Below are positions 55,331-64,000 of a stretch of DNA of 64,000 nt, one piece after another. Numbering within the stretch: position 1 is the stretch's first letter; the number at the start of each line of letters is the position of its first letter. The stretch is from Corynebacterium crudilactis (lineage in GTDB: Bacteria > Actinomycetota > Actinomycetes > Mycobacteriales > Mycobacteriaceae). A program made the position numbers and the translations under genes. The notes under the pieces are model-generated. The model saw only the letters and a list, made by a program, of their open reading frames with translations. It ran no database searches and was not told the DNA's origin. The stretch spans positions 2,555,358-2,619,357 of the forward strand of contig NZ_CP015622.1 of assembly GCF_001643015.1 (NCBI RefSeq). The letters are read 5' to 3'.

Positions 55331-55440
55331 CGACTTCACGTATTCAACTTCTCATGTTCGACTTCAGTCTACTTTTTCGAAAAAGTCTATTGAAGTCGAA
55401 CATGAGAAGTTGAGCGTGAGAAGTCGTTCCCGTGAAGTCG
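55331..55440. repeat. Nested inverted repeat (cruciform) downstream of lysS
   Basis: Outer arms CGACTTCACG (55331-55340) and CGTGAAGTCG (55431-55440) match perfectly. Inner arms 55345-55378 and 55379-55412 are 34 bases each with no spacer: 22 bp and 7 bp perfect, split by a 5-base mismatch. The unit GAAGTCGAAC or its complement recurs at 55392, 55434 and (inverted) 55357. There is no reading frame. It could be a structured RNA, a decayed mobile element end or a protein-binding array. Confidence 0.8.
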
Positions 55441-55467
55441 AACTTCAAGGCCTCAAAAGGCCAAGGC

Positions 55468-55496
55468 GGGTTCCTGAAAAATACTCTCAGGAACCC
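55468..55496 (-). terminator. Terminator of lysS
   Basis: GGGTTCCTGA (55468-55477) pairs with TCAGGAACCC (55487-55496), seven bases past the lysS stop. The following minus-strand sequence is T-containing but not a strict run. Confidence 0.7.
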
Positions 55497-55502
55497 AAAC
55501 CC

Positions 55503-57083
55503 TTATTTCTGTTCTGGCTTCACCATTGGGAAGAGGACAGTTTCGCGGATTCCAAGGCCGGTGAGGGCCATGAGGAGGCGGTCGATACCCATGCCGTTGC
55601 CGGAGGTTGGTGGCATGCCTTGTTCCATTGCGGTGAGGAAATCTTCGTCGAGGACCATTGCTTCTTCGTCGCCGTCTGCTGCGAGGCGAGCTTGGTCTTC
55701 GAAGCGTTCGCGCTGGATGACTGGGTCAACGAGTTCGGAGTAGCCGGTTGCTAGTTCGAATCCGCGGACGTAGAGGTCCCACTTTTCGGTAACACCTGGC
55801 TTGGAGCGGTGCTGGCGGGTGAGTGGTGAGGTCTCTACTGGGAAGTCTTTGACAAAGATTGGGCCGTAGAGCTGGTCTTCGCAGAGGAGTTCCCAGATTT
55901 CTTCGACTAGTTTACCGTGGCCCCAGCCGCCCTTTTCTGGGACTGCGAGGCCGATGACTGCTGCGATTTCGCGGAGCTGTTCAACGGTGGAGTCGATGGT
56001 GACTTCTGGTTGGCCTGGGAATTTGCGCGCCAATGCTTCGTTGAGGGATGGGTACATCTCGATGACTTTCCACTCACCGCCGAGGTCGTATTCGGTGCCG
56101 TCTGCGAGGGTGACCAGGGTGGTTCCGAAGACTTCCATGGCGACTGCCTGGACGAGTCCCTTGATCAGCTGTGCGCCGGTTTCGTAGGTTCCCCAGGCTT
56201 CGTAGGTTTCGAGCATGGCGAATTCTGGGGAGTGGGAGGAGTCTACGCCTTCGTTGCGGAAGTTGCGGTTGACTTCGAAGACGCGCTCGATGCCGCCGAC
56301 GACGCAGCGCTTGAGGTAGAGCTCAGGAGCGATACGGAGGAAGAGGTCGATATCGAGAGCATTGGAGTGGGTCTCGAATGGGCGTGCTGCGGCACCTCCG
56401 TGGAGGGTCTGCAGCATTGGGGTTTCTACTTCGAGGAATTCTTCGCCTTCGAGGTAGTGGCGTAGTGCACGCATGACTTTGATGCGGGTGAGGGCATTGT
56501 TGCGAGCCTGTTCACGCATGATGAGGTCGGTGTAGCGGTGGCGGACGCGGGTGTCTTCGCTAAGATCAGCGAAGGCCACTGGCAGTGGGCGTAGGGATTT
56601 GGACGCCATGTGCCAGGAGTCAGCCATAACGGAGAGTTCGCCACGCTTGGACGAGATAACTTTGCCACGGACAGAGACGATATCGCCCATGTCTACGTCG
56701 GCTTTCCATGCCTTGAGGGAATCTTCGCCGACTGCTGCGAGGGAGAGCATCGCTTGGACGGTACTGCCATTGCCTTCTTGGATGGCTGCGAAGCAGAGTT
56801 TGCCGGTGTTGCGTACGAACATCACGCGGCCTGCGATTGCGACCTCAACATCGGTTTCTTCGCCTACTTCGAGGTAGGTTACGCCTTCTGTGCGCTCTTC
56901 CAAGTCTTCGGAAATGACGACGTACTGGGAGCGCAGCTCTGTGATGGAGATGGTGCGGTCCACTTCGACCGGGTAGGCGTCCAATCCACTGTCCAGAATG
57001 CGCTCGCGCTTTTCGCGACGAATTCGCAGCTGCTCAGGCAAATCGGCGGAATTATTTTTGGAAGTGGGATTGGAGTTAGTCAC
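55503..57083 (-). CDS. lysS: Lysine-tRNA ligase, class II
   Basis: The 526-residue synthetase charges tRNA-Lys. An N-terminal OB-fold anticodon domain ([19 protein letters not shown]) is followed by the class II core with motif 2 [20 protein letters not shown] and motif 3 [13 protein letters not shown]. Start is a GTG at 57083 with TAGGAAAT upstream. It is the last of the panC-containing series on the minus strand, 49 bases after panC, and ends in a hairpin. Length is usual. In mycobacteria lysS also lies between clpC1 and panC. Confidence 0.95.
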   Translation of the reverse strand: MTNSNPTSKNNSADLPEQLRIRREKRERILDSGLDAYPVEVDRTISITELRSQYVVISEDLEERTEGVTYLEVGEETDVEVAIAGRVMFVRNTGKLCFAAIQEGNGSTVQAMLSLAAVGEDSLKAWKADVDMGDIVSVRGKVISSKRGELSVMADSWHMASKSLRPLPVAFADLSEDTRVRHRYTDLIMREQARNNALTRIKVMRALRHYLEGEEFLEVETPMLQTLHGGAAARPFETHSNALDIDLFLRIAPELYLKRCVVGGIERVFEVNRNFRNEGVDSSHSPEFAMLETYEAWGTYETGAQLIKGLVQAVAMEVFGTTLVTLADGTEYDLGGEWKVIEMYPSLNEALARKFPGQPEVTIDSTVEQLREIAAVIGLAVPEKGGWGHGKLVEEIWELLCEDQLYGPIFVKDFPVETSPLTRQHRSKPGVTEKWDLYVRGFELATGYSELVDPVIQRERFEDQARLAADGDEEAMVLDEDFLTAMEQGMPPTSGNGMGIDRLLMALTGLGIRETVLFPMVKPEQK

Positions 57084-57132
57084 GATTTCCTAGGGTAGTC
57101 GAAAGGTATGCGAACTGGGTAAACCGGGGATA

Positions 57133-57933
57133 TCAGCCTTCGATGTTTTTGAAGCCGATGCCGAGTGGAAGGCCCACATTGTCGTGGAGCTGGATTTCGC
57201 CGAGGGTGATGGCGGCGAAGAGGCGGGCGTCGCCAAGTTCTGGGGCTGGTCCAAGGTCTAGACCTCGGATTTCTACATAATCTGGGGTCACGCCAGCTGC
57301 GTGGAGAACTTGCGTCACGGTGTCAATCACGACAGTTGCGCCATGTTCTGCGGAATGCGCGCCGGCGGTAAGGGCTGCTGCCAGGCTCAATGCAGTTTCG
57401 CGGACTTCTTCCGGGACAGACACATTGCGCAAGGAGATTGCTAAACCATCTGGCATGCGCACTGTGGGAACGGAATGCAGTTTTACTGGCATGTGCAGAT
57501 CATTGAGTGCACGCTGAACAGAAACAACCAGCTCATAGTCTTTTTCGCCCAGCACAACATCGGTGGCACCAGTAATACCCAGCATGCCAAGCACACGAGT
57601 TACTTCTGCGCCCTGCGGGTTAAGGGAGGGGCCACCGGATACTTCCATGCGGATGCCGTGAGGCCATAGAGTGGCGGGATCGAAGGGGAAGATGGCGTCG
57701 ATAAGCTCTTCCTTGAGGCGCGCATGATCAGCTTCTGGGCCTGAATAAGACACGATGACCACCGCACCGGGGATGCGTTTTGCTGCGCGGATAAGCGCAA
57801 TATGGCCAGCGTGCAGACCATTTCCCAGTGGAACAAGAACCACTGGTTTGCCAGTTTTGCGCAGGGCGCTGCCGAACATGCGAATGTGTTCGACAGTCTC
57901 AAAAACTTTGCCCTGACCATGCGTGAAGCTCAA
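57133..57933 (-). CDS. panC: Pantoate-beta-alanine ligase-like protein (divergent PanC)
   Basis: The 266-residue PanC-family protein forms pantothenate from pantoate, beta-alanine and ATP in the standard enzyme. The HIGH-like motif is changed to LGNGLHAGHIALIRAAK, the ATP loop VLGEKDYELVVSVQRAL is kept, and VPTVRMPDGLAISLRNV corresponds to the KMSKS-like region. The C-terminal dimer domain is shorter. I place the start at the TTG 57933 behind AAAGGAGAACCG, overlapping the previous stop by four bases (TTGA); a GTG 24 bases upstream is possible. C. glutamicum has, as I recall, a second panC next to panB, so this copy may have shifted in role. Confidence 0.78.
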   Translation of the reverse strand: MSFTHGQGKVFETVEHIRMFGSALRKTGKPVVLVPLGNGLHAGHIALIRAAKRIPGAVVIVSYSGPEADHARLKEELIDAIFPFDPATLWPHGIRMEVSGGPSLNPQGAEVTRVLGMLGITGATDVVLGEKDYELVVSVQRALNDLHMPVKLHSVPTVRMPDGLAISLRNVSVPEEVRETALSLAAALTAGAHSAEHGATVVIDTVTQVLHAAGVTPDYVEIRGLDLGPAPELGDARLFAAITLGEIQLHDNVGLPLGIGFKNIEG

Positions 57934-58568
57934 CGGTTCTCCTTTTGTGTTGCCCACTGTGCCATATCCCGGAAGAGCTGCTTCCTGTTGGGGTCTCTTA
58001 TCGCATCATAGTGGCTCAGATCAGGGCGGAGCGAAACCTCGGCACCTCTCACAAGGTCATCGGCTATTTGTATATCGCCGAGGAATTCGTTCAGGTACGA
58101 CGTGGCATCAAAACGCAGACTAGCGAGCATTTTCGCATAGGCTAATGCTGCTGCCAGCTCTGGGCGCTGCGCATCGGTGATCTCAATTATTGAGCCACCC
58201 ATTTCGCCGACTAGCAGACCAACGATGGTCTCCCCCAGCTCATCTACCGAAGAAACAACCCAGCGGTCCTGCCCAATCGGGTGCGCCGACATCACGATGC
58301 CTCCCGCGGTCTCCAGCGGATCCATGACGGTGATGTTGTGGGTGAGTGAGGTATGCAGGAACATCTGTCCTCGGTGCGCAAAAGCAGCAAGCTTTTCGAC
58401 GAACCCCTCCACGTTGTCAGACTCTATAACTATGAGTTCATAGTCTTCGATCTCCTGTGGATCGTGCAGGAGGGTCACGTGGTGTCCTGCTAAATCCAGT
58501 TTTTCAGGTACATCGGTTATATGCGTAACATCTGCAAAAAAGCCAACGCGAAGCCGTGGAGCTTGCAC
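57930..58568 (-). CDS. DUF2520/Rossmann-like protein
   Basis: The 212-residue protein begins with a Rossmann-like strand (LRVGFFADVTHITDVPEKLD) lacking the full GxGxxG. It continues with ELIVIESDNVEG, MFLHTSLTHNITVMDPLETA, GIVMSAHPIGQDR and a helical DUF2520 region (ELAAALAYAKMLASLRFDAT). It matches position and pattern of M. tuberculosis Rv3603c but is about 90 residues shorter. GTG start sharing a base with the TAG of the gene before; the end overlaps panC by four bases. The tight coupling to panC suggests a link with pantoate or ketopantoate chemistry, which is inference only. Confidence 0.7.
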   Translation of the reverse strand: MQAPRLRVGFFADVTHITDVPEKLDLAGHHVTLLHDPQEIEDYELIVIESDNVEGFVEKLAAFAHRGQMFLHTSLTHNITVMDPLETAGGIVMSAHPIGQDRWVVSSVDELGETIVGLLVGEMGGSIIEITDAQRPELAAALAYAKMLASLRFDATSYLNEFLGDIQIADDLVRGAEVSLRPDLSHYDAIRDPNRKQLFRDMAQWATQKENR

Positions 58569-59347
58569 TATTCTTGTTCCCGCTTTCGTGCTGCTGCTAG
58601 TAGTTCCGCAACGCTCAAACCGCCGCGTTCATCTTTGCGTCGGCGTCCGCCACCTTCATCAGGGGCTGCGTGCCTGCGCCTTCTTCTACCTGTGGTTGGC
58701 GCTTCTTCTACTTCAACTTCAATTGGTTCAGGTACAGGAATCGGCTCTGCAACTGGTGCTGGCGCTGCCACAGGCTCTGGGATAACAGGTACTTCTGGAA
58801 TCTCAGGTTCTGCAACTGGCTCCGGGGTGACAAACATCGCTGGAGTCTCGACTGGAGTTTGTTCCACCCGCATTTGCTGTGATTCCAATTCCAATACTCG
58901 ACGAGCTTCAGCCCGCAGCATTGTTGGTTCATAGCCCCACTCGCGGCCAGAGAGATCAGACAGTTGGGTACGCAGCTCTTCCAGCTGAACTTTGATATCC
59001 TGCAGGGTTTTTTGATCCTGCGCGCGCTGGGTTTCAGTCTTGTCTACTTTGGACTGCAGACGTTCTGCTTCTAGTCGGTTGAGTTCAGCTTGGTGCGCAA
59101 GTTCCAGAGTTTCCTTTTCTTGCGCAGCAGCATCTACTTGTTTGCGGGATCGATAAACTAGGAAAAATCCAATGATCGCCGCCCACAGTGCAGCAAGCAA
59201 CGCGATCTTCATCGCGCCGTCACTATCAGCCAAGAGCATGATGACACTGGCAATCAATGCGAGTCCGATGAGGGCAGCTAATAGGATCTGTCCACGATCG
59301 ACAGAATTGCCGTCGCCGGAATCCTCGTGTGACAGGTCTTGATTCAT
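58568..59347 (-). CDS. Membrane protein with coiled coil and Pro/Glu-rich tail
   Basis: The 259-residue protein has two transmembrane helices (ILLAALIGLALIASVIMLLA, about 22-41; IALLAALWAAIIGFFLVY, about 50-67). A long coiled coil follows (about 70-130; KETLELAHQAELNRLEAERL). A low-complexity Pro/Val/Glu segment spans about 160-215, then an arginine-rich stretch TTGRRRRRHA, and the end SVAELLAAARKREQE. It corresponds by position to mycobacterial Rv3604c. The ATG at 59347 is favoured because a longer start would overlap the preceding gene by 41 bases. It may be a scaffold in division or envelope assembly; no direct evidence. Confidence 0.72.
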   Translation of the reverse strand: MNQDLSHEDSGDGNSVDRGQILLAALIGLALIASVIMLLADSDGAMKIALLAALWAAIIGFFLVYRSRKQVDAAAQEKETLELAHQAELNRLEAERLQSKVDKTETQRAQDQKTLQDIKVQLEELRTQLSDLSGREWGYEPTMLRAEARRVLELESQQMRVEQTPVETPAMFVTPEPVAEPEIPEVPVIPEPVAAPAPVAEPIPVPEPIEVEVEEAPTTGRRRRRHAAPDEGGGRRRKDERGGLSVAELLAAARKREQE

Positions 59348-59357
59348 GTTTTCCAAT

Positions 59358-59825
59358 CTAGCTGATCGTTTCTCCAGATTGTGGAGGCGGTGCCTCACAG
59401 CTTTTTTCTAAATATACTCCGGCAGCTGATAAAGCGATTCCGCCCAGCGCACAGGCTATTACTCCAGGAAGATCTGCAGAAGCAGCCGACAACTCGCCGG
59501 CGCGGGGAATGACAAAACTACTGATGCCAATGTAAATTCCGCCGAAAATCGCACCACCCCATGCACATGCCCGTCCCAGCATGGCTAAAAAGGCAATGGT
59601 CATGGGATTCATTTGGGTTTTGTCTTGGCCGATGAGCCCTTCGTCCACACGCCCTTGAATCTTCACACCGGCTACTCCACACACCACCGCTAAGAGCCAA
59701 AAGGTGATGGAGACAGTCAGTGGGATGGTGCTCATGGATCCATAAAAACGCCACGTCAAAATGGCAGAGACTGCAGCGAGAAAACCACCCGTTGCGATCA
59801 ACCAGCCCGGTGACGTTTTTTGCAT
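59358..59825 (-). CDS. DUF3180-family membrane protein
   Basis: The 155-residue protein has four hydrophobic segments: LIATGGFLAAVSAILTWRF, IPLTVSITFWLLAVVCGVAG, RACAWGGAIFGGIYIGISSF and VIACALGGIALSAAGVYLE. Length and layout match the actinobacterial DUF3180 family (Rv3605c in M. tuberculosis), which always accompanies folK. It lies 17 bases after folK. Function unknown; permanent linkage to folate genes suggests a related membrane role but no transporter signature is visible. Confidence 0.78.
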   Translation of the reverse strand: MQKTSPGWLIATGGFLAAVSAILTWRFYGSMSTIPLTVSITFWLLAVVCGVAGVKIQGRVDEGLIGQDKTQMNPMTIAFLAMLGRACAWGGAIFGGIYIGISSFVIPRAGELSAASADLPGVIACALGGIALSAAGVYLEKSCEAPPPQSGETIS

Positions 59826-59842
59826 GAGAAACCCAAAGCTCC

Positions 59843-60322
59843 TTAAATTTTGGTGACACCTTCGATGTCAGTGGGATCAAGATTATCCACATGTTCGGCA
59901 ATGGTGGTGCCGTGTAATACTGCGTCAGGTTCTGCTTCCAGCCAAGGCAGCAGCACGAAAGCGCGCTGCCATGCCCATGGATGTGGCAGGGTCAGTTCGG
60001 GATCTTCGGAAAGGATCTCTTCCCCATTGTTGATGATCTGCACAATATCCACATCTAGGGTGCGTGGACCCCATTTGCGGACACGAACTCTTTCGGCTGC
60101 TTCCTCGAGATTTTGGCCCCGGCGGAGCAGCTCAAGTGGGGTGCCTTCTACTTCCACTACCAGCACTGTATTGAGGAATTCATCTTGATCTTCAATGCCC
60201 CACGGTGGTGTGGAGTAGATCGAGGACTGTGCCACGATCTCATCTTTGAATTCTTCAATCACTGTGTTGAGCAGTGCATAACGATCGTCCATATTGGAAC
60301 CGATCGATAAAACAGCATGCAT
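59843..60322 (-). CDS. folK: 2-amino-4-hydroxy-6-hydroxymethyldihydropteridine diphosphokinase
   Basis: The 159-residue HPPK enzyme transfers pyrophosphate from ATP to hydroxymethyl-dihydropterin. The start AVLSIGSNMDDRYALL, QSSIYSTPPWGIEDQDEFLN and the HPPK signature RKWGPRTLDVDIV with catalytic Arg and two metal-binding Asp are all present; HPWAWQRAFVLLPW is a further conserved block. It is eight bases after folB. The product goes to FolP. Length is typical. Confidence 0.95.
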   Translation of the reverse strand: MHAVLSIGSNMDDRYALLNTVIEEFKDEIVAQSSIYSTPPWGIEDQDEFLNTVLVVEVEGTPLELLRRGQNLEEAAERVRVRKWGPRTLDVDIVQIINNGEEILSEDPELTLPHPWAWQRAFVLLPWLEAEPDAVLHGTTIAEHVDNLDPTDIEGVTKI

Positions 60323-60330
60323 TAGACCTC

Positions 60331-60714
60331 CTACTTTCCTGCGTTCATGGATTTCCGGGAGCGCCTAGCAACCACTGCGACATCGGCAAAGGTGCGCGGG
60401 ATCGGAGCTTTTGGCTTATGAATGGTTACTTCCACAGCGTGAAGCGCATCGAAGGTCGCCATCACAGTATCTGCAGATTCCGTGGCCACAGTTTCGATGA
60501 GATCTCGTGAAGGACCCTCCACGATATCTGCCACCAAAAGTGCCAACGCGCCATAGTCTACGGTGTCGGAAAGATCATCGCTGGCACCTGCAGCAGAGAA
60601 ATCCATCCAACAGGTGACATCCACAATGAAGGGCTGTCCCTGTTCTTTTTCAAAGTCAAACACACCATGGTGCCCAAAGCACTCAAGGCCTTTAAGCTCA
60701 ATGCGATCAGCCAT
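60331..60714 (-). CDS. folB: Dihydroneopterin aldolase
   Basis: The 127-residue aldolase makes 6-hydroxymethyl-dihydropterin. Recognisable are [20 protein letters not shown] with the catalytic glutamate region, [29 protein letters not shown], and the active-site lysine in [11 protein letters not shown]. The ATG at 60714 follows GTGGAGGAACGTACA and overlaps the end of folP by eight bases; in-frame codons further upstream lie inside folP and are not used. The fold forms an octamer in relatives. Confidence 0.94.
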   Translation of the reverse strand: MADRIELKGLECFGHHGVFDFEKEQGQPFIVDVTCWMDFSAAGASDDLSDTVDYGALALLVADIVEGPSRDLIETVATESADTVMATFDALHAVEVTIHKPKAPIPRTFADVAVVARRSRKSMNAGK

Positions 60715-61561
60715 TGTACGTTCCTCCACTTCGCCACAATGCGGCAACATCAACTGCGTCTCGGGAAACTGGAACATCGTGCACGCGCACACCCCATGCT
60801 CCCATGTGTGCGGATACCGCAGTCACTGCTGCGGTGGCGGGATCTGCATCAATTGGGGTGACTTCAAGTCCACGTTCTTTGCGCACTCCGGCTAAGAATC
60901 GTTTGCGGGATGCACCCACCAAAATCGGGAAAGGTCCAGCAATAAATTCTGGTAAAGCTTGCAGCAAACTCCAGTTATCTTCTTTTGTTTTTGCAAAGCC
61001 TAAGCCTGGATCAAGCACGATCTGGTCTTCTGCCACACCAGCTGCGGTAGCGCGTGCCACAAGATCATCTAAAACAGCGTGTACATCGGTGACAACATCT
61101 CCGCCGTGATCTGCTTGGCCGGCGGCATCGCCAAACTGCACGGTGCGCCAATGCATCAGGCATACCGGAATTTTGGCATCTGCCATCACAGAGAACATAT
61201 CTGGATCGGCCAAACCTCCGGAGACATCATTGATCATGGAGACACCAGCTTTGGCTGCTGCTTCTGCCACAGATGCTCGCATGGTGTCTACCGAAGTATG
61301 GATTCCGGCGTCGTGAAGCGCCTGGATGACCGGCACTACTCTGTCGCGTTCCAGGGCTGCGTCGACGCGCACTGCTCCGGGGCGAGTGGACTCGCCGCCG
61401 ACATCGATCATGTCAGCGCCAGCAGCAACCAGCTCATGAGCATGCGCAATGGCCTTGTCCACGTCGATGTACCTGCCACCGTCAGAGAAGGAATCCTCAG
61501 TGACATTGACGATTCCCATGACCAAACAGCGTCCCGGGATGGTCAAAGAGGAGACATTCAT
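60707..61561 (-). CDS. folP: Dihydropteroate synthase
   Basis: The 284-residue TIM-barrel enzyme condenses p-aminobenzoate with hydroxymethyl-dihydropterin pyrophosphate and is the sulfonamide target. Signatures are [17 protein letters not shown] and [19 protein letters not shown] (the sulfonamide loops), [31 protein letters not shown] and [13 protein letters not shown]. The C-terminal [15 protein letters not shown] fits the family. It overlaps folE by one base (TAATG) and folB by eight, so the fol genes are translated as a coupled chain. Confidence 0.95.
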   Translation of the reverse strand: MNVSSLTIPGRCLVMGIVNVTEDSFSDGGRYIDVDKAIAHAHELVAAGADMIDVGGESTRPGAVRVDAALERDRVVPVIQALHDAGIHTSVDTMRASVAEAAAKAGVSMINDVSGGLADPDMFSVMADAKIPVCLMHWRTVQFGDAAGQADHGGDVVTDVHAVLDDLVARATAAGVAEDQIVLDPGLGFAKTKEDNWSLLQALPEFIAGPFPILVGASRKRFLAGVRKERGLEVTPIDADPATAAVTAVSAHMGAWGVRVHDVPVSRDAVDVAALWRSGGTYNG

Positions 61562-62151
61562 TAGCGTCCCCGAATCAGGGAGAACACCTCAGCGCGTGAG
61601 GCAGCATTGGTTTTAAAACCGCCGCGTACCGCAGAGGTAGTGGTCACCGCACCAGGCTTACGGATGCCGCGCATTGCCATGCACAGGTGCTCAGCTTCAA
61701 TCACCACTGCAACAGCCTGAGCATCAAGCTTGTCGACAAGTGCATCCGCGATCTGTGAGGTCAACCGCTCCTGCACCTGTGGGCGCTTGGCATACATATC
61801 TGCCAAACGCGCAAGCTTGGACAGTCCGGTTACCTTGCCAGATTTTCCTGGGATATAACCGATGTGAGCCACTCCGTAAAATGGCACCAAGTGGTGTTCG
61901 CACATGGAGTAGATAGGGATTTCCCGTACCAAAACCAGCTCTTCGTGGCCTTCGGAGAAGGTCTTTTCCAGCACGGTTGTTGGGTCCTCGTGAAGGCCTG
62001 CAAAAGTTTCCTTGTAGGCCCTGGCTACACGAGCTGGGGTTTCCAAAAGACCTTCACGGTCTGGATCTTCACCCACAGCGATGAGTAACTCACGAATCGC
62101 AGCTGTTGCGCGCTCCTCGTCGAACTCGCGAACTGCAGCGTGGTTATCCAC
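61561..62151 (-). CDS. folE: GTP cyclohydrolase I
   Basis: The 196-residue enzyme converts GTP to dihydroneopterin triphosphate, the first step of folate synthesis. Zinc ligands and active-site residues are in [20 protein letters not shown] and [31 protein letters not shown] is the usual N-terminal helix. The GTG at 62151 lies six bases behind AAGGAG; the ATG five codons earlier contains that site and is rejected. The gene overlaps ftsH by eight bases, so translation follows that of the protease. Confidence 0.94.
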   Translation of the reverse strand: MDNHAAVREFDEERATAAIRELLIAVGEDPDREGLLETPARVARAYKETFAGLHEDPTTVLEKTFSEGHEELVLVREIPIYSMCEHHLVPFYGVAHIGYIPGKSGKVTGLSKLARLADMYAKRPQVQERLTSQIADALVDKLDAQAVAVVIEAEHLCMAMRGIRKPGAVTTTSAVRGGFKTNAASRAEVFSLIRGR

Positions 62152-64000
62152 GGTTGTCTCCTTCATTTTCCGGATTATCGTTCAGACCCTCCGCAGGCTT
62201 CTCGGATTCATCAGCATGAGTAGCCGGGCTGTCTTTCACCACTGGAATTTCAGTGGTTTCAGAAGCATCCAAAACTGACTTTCGAGGAGCCTTTTCTGGG
62301 TAGTCCGGACGTTCATGATCTGGCAGACGGAATCCGATCATTTCGGTTGGGGCTTCCTGAGAGAGGTTACCTGGAGTGTGTTCCTCGCCTGTTGATTGGT
62401 CCATCAGTTCCGCATCACCAAAACCGTATGCCTTCATGCCTGGGTGTTCGCCAGAAGCATAAGGGTTTGGACGTGCACCTGGTGCTGGAGCTCCAGCATC
62501 TGCCACCTGCTCTTCAAAACCTGCACGGTGCTTGCCTGCAGAACCTGGCACGCTCCAATCAGCTGGAGGTTGCGCACCATAAGAAGGAGTTGCTGGTGCT
62601 GCGGCAGCATCAGAGTTAGCTGGCTGCACCGGTGCGTTGCCCTGTGCTTCCAATTCCTTGCGGCGACGCTCACGGGTAGCGCGGGATGCTTCCAAGATGG
62701 AGAACTTCTTCGGTGGTTCTTCGCCACGTTCCAAAGCGAGCTCCACTGGAGTTTTCACTGGCTCACGGTTTTCCTGGCGTGGGAAACGTGTGGATTCATC
62801 TGGGAATACTTCAGAGACCTTGCGTGGCACGATGTCATCGAAAAGTTCTTCGAGATCTGGGCGGCGCAGGGTTTCCTTTTCCAGGAGTTTTTCTGCCAAA
62901 CGATCCAAGTGATCGCGGTATTCAGCCAGAATGGAATAAGAAATCTCATGTGCCTTGTCCAGGAGGAACTGCACTTCGGTGTCAATGGTTGCAGCGACTT
63001 CCTGGGAATGGTCCAGGTTTCCGCCGCCGCCTCGGCCAGAGAATGGATCGCCTTGTTCTTGGCCATATTTCACCATGCCCACTGCAGGTGACATGCCGTA
63101 TTCAGTCACCATGCCACGGGCAATCTTGGTGGCCATTTCGATATCGGCAGAAGCACCAGTGGTTGGTTCACCGAACACGAGTTCCTCGGCAGAGCGTCCA
63201 CCCATGGCGAATACCAGACGAGCGAAAAGCTCATTGCGGTTGTACATGCCCTTGTCATCTTCTTGGGCTGTCATTGCATGTCCGCCGGTGCGACCACGAG
63301 CAAGAATGGTGACCTTGTAAACACGTTCAATATCTGCCAAGGCCCATGCAGACAGAGTGTGTCCACCTTCATGGTAGGCGGTGACCTTCTTTTCCTTCTC
63401 AGAAATGATCTTGCCGGAACGACGAGGCCCGCCAACCACACGGTCAGTTGCCTCTTCCAAAGCATCCGCGGTGATCACATTGCCACCCACGCGAGCAGTC
63501 AACAGTGCTGCTTCATTGAGCACATTGGCCAGGTCGGCACCAGACATGCCAGCAGTGCGCTTTGCCAAAGATTTGATATCTGCATCTGGTGCAAAAGGCT
63601 TACCCTTAGCGTGGACTGCCAGGATCTGCTCGCGTCCACGAAGATCAGGGTTGGTCACTGGGATCTGGCGGTCAAAACGGCCCGGGCGCAGCAGCGCTGG
63701 ATCCAGCACATCAGGGCGGTTGGTAGCAGCCATCAAGATAACGCCTTGGCGGTCTCCGAAGCCATCCATTTCCACCAGCAGCTGGTTCAGGGTTTGTTCA
63801 CGCTCATCGTGTCCGCCGCCCATTCCTGAGCCACGGGCGCGACCAACTGCATCGATCTCATCGACGAAGATGATGCACGGGCTGTTTTCCTTTGCCTGCT
63901 TGAACAGATCACGCACACGCGATGCGCCCACGCCAACGAACATTTCTACGAAATCGGAACCGGAAATGGAGTAGAAAGGTACTCCTGCTTCACCGGCAAC
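62144..64000 (-). CDS. ftsH: ATP-dependent zinc metalloprotease FtsH (5' end outside window)
   Basis: 618 residues of the C-terminal part are visible; the membrane segment and Walker A lie beyond position 64000. The visible part begins inside AAA with [20 protein letters not shown]. It continues with Walker [17 protein letters not shown], the second region of homology [11 protein letters not shown], and the zinc protease motif HEGGH in [13 protein letters not shown]. From about 230 residues before the end, an unusually long, Pro/Ala/Glu-rich tail follows, with [20 protein letters not shown] and acidic repeats to the end. It degrades membrane and regulatory proteins at the inner face of the membrane. 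The 3' end overlaps folE. Confidence 0.95.
   Translation of the reverse strand, partial: VAGEAGVPFYSISGSDFVEMFVGVGASRVRDLFKQAKENSPCIIFVDEIDAVGRARGSGMGGGHDEREQTLNQLLVEMDGFGDRQGVILMAATNRPDVLDPALLRPGRFDRQIPVTNPDLRGREQILAVHAKGKPFAPDADIKSLAKRTAGMSGADLANVLNEAALLTARVGGNVITADALEEATDRVVGGPRRSGKIISEKEKKVTAYHEGGHTLSAWALADIERVYKVTILARGRTGGHAMTAQEDDKGMYNRNELFARLVFAMGGRSAEELVFGEPTTGASADIEMATKIARGMVTEYGMSPAVGMVKYGQEQGDPFSGRGGGGNLDHSQEVAATIDTEVQFLLDKAHEISYSILAEYRDHLDRLAEKLLEKETLRRPDLEELFDDIVPRKVSEVFPDESTRFPRQENREPVKTPVELALERGEEPPKKFSILEASRATRERRRKELEAQGNAPVQPANSDAAAAPATPSYGAQPPADWSVPGSAGKHRAGFEEQVADAGAPAPGARPNPYASGEHPGMKAYGFGDAELMDQSTGEEHTPGNLSQEAPTEMIGFRLPDHERPDYPEKAPRKSVLDASETTEIPVVKDSPATHADESEKPAEGLNDNPENEGDNRG

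Noticed and set aside
55331..55440. CRISPR-like array
   Set aside because: The repeated GAAGTCGAAC units alternate in orientation and have irregular spacing, so this is a nested inverted repeat and not an array with spacers.

Overview
The window looks like a chromosomal segment of Corynebacterium glutamicum or a very close relative. The evidence is gene order and protein content recognised by eye, with no database search. Conserved housekeeping blocks follow the order familiar from Mycobacterium/Corynebacterium chromosomes: rlmB-cysS, ispF-ispD-carD, an LpqE-type lipoprotein followed by radA-disA, beta-carbonic anhydrase-mutY, clpC, and lysS-panC-DUF2520-two membrane proteins-folK-folB-folP-folE-ftsH. 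GC is moderate, ATG starts dominate with some GTG/TTG, and AAGGAG-type ribosome binding sites are common.

Layout. (1) 1-287: a mosaic repeat. (2) 288-6148, minus strand: a small catabolic operon (MHS-family transporter, Gfo/Idh/MocA dehydrogenase, TIM-barrel isomerase, FAD dehydrogenase) behind an IclR regulator and a palindromic operator candidate. (3) 6207-8575: rlmB and cysS. (4) 8618-23700: sugar scavenging. It holds the sucrose PTS gene ptsS and scrB, nagB-nagA for amino sugars, nanA-nanK-nanE for sialic acid catabolism, the regulator nanR and the sialic acid ABC transporter siaEFGI, in which one gene fuses permease and ATPase. (5) 23746-26014: a small membrane protein, ispF, ispD, carD. 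(6) 26350-28960: two-component system and lipoprotein. (7) 29096-36424: radA-disA, an anchored protein, bca, mutY, a lipoprotein, a DUF4236 mini-protein and butA. (8) 36515-39292: clpC with a SigH-like promoter. (9) 39553-55195: an accessory stretch between clpC and lysS. It contains guaB1 (probably GMP reductase), three large paralogous proteins of unknown function (A, B, C), an AraC-regulator/phenol-type monooxygenase/MFS-CBS fusion cassette lying between paralog A and paralogs B-C, a second DHA2 efflux pump and a DUF559/AbiEi-like protein. (10) 55254-55496: a gene-free block of nested hairpins. (11) 55503-64000: the lysS/panC/fol/ftsH series with very tight, mostly overlapping gene junctions; ftsH runs off the window.

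How the genes work together. Sialic acid enters through SiaEFGI and is split by NanA into pyruvate and ManNAc. NanK phosphorylates ManNAc, NanE makes GlcNAc-6-P, NagA deacetylates it and NagB delivers fructose-6-P. NanR probably controls both divergent promoters through a shared 17-bp motif that I see upstream of nanA/nagA and of siaE/nanR. PtsS and ScrB handle sucrose. FolE, FolB, FolK and FolP make the pterin branch of folate.

The most interesting unexplained items are: the A/B/C paralog family; the MFS pump carrying a C-terminal CBS pair, with a possible RBS-sequestering leader; the 72-bp-period mosaic repeat found at two loci; a 17-bp motif repeated at gene ends; and the nested inverted repeat between the DUF559 gene and lysS.
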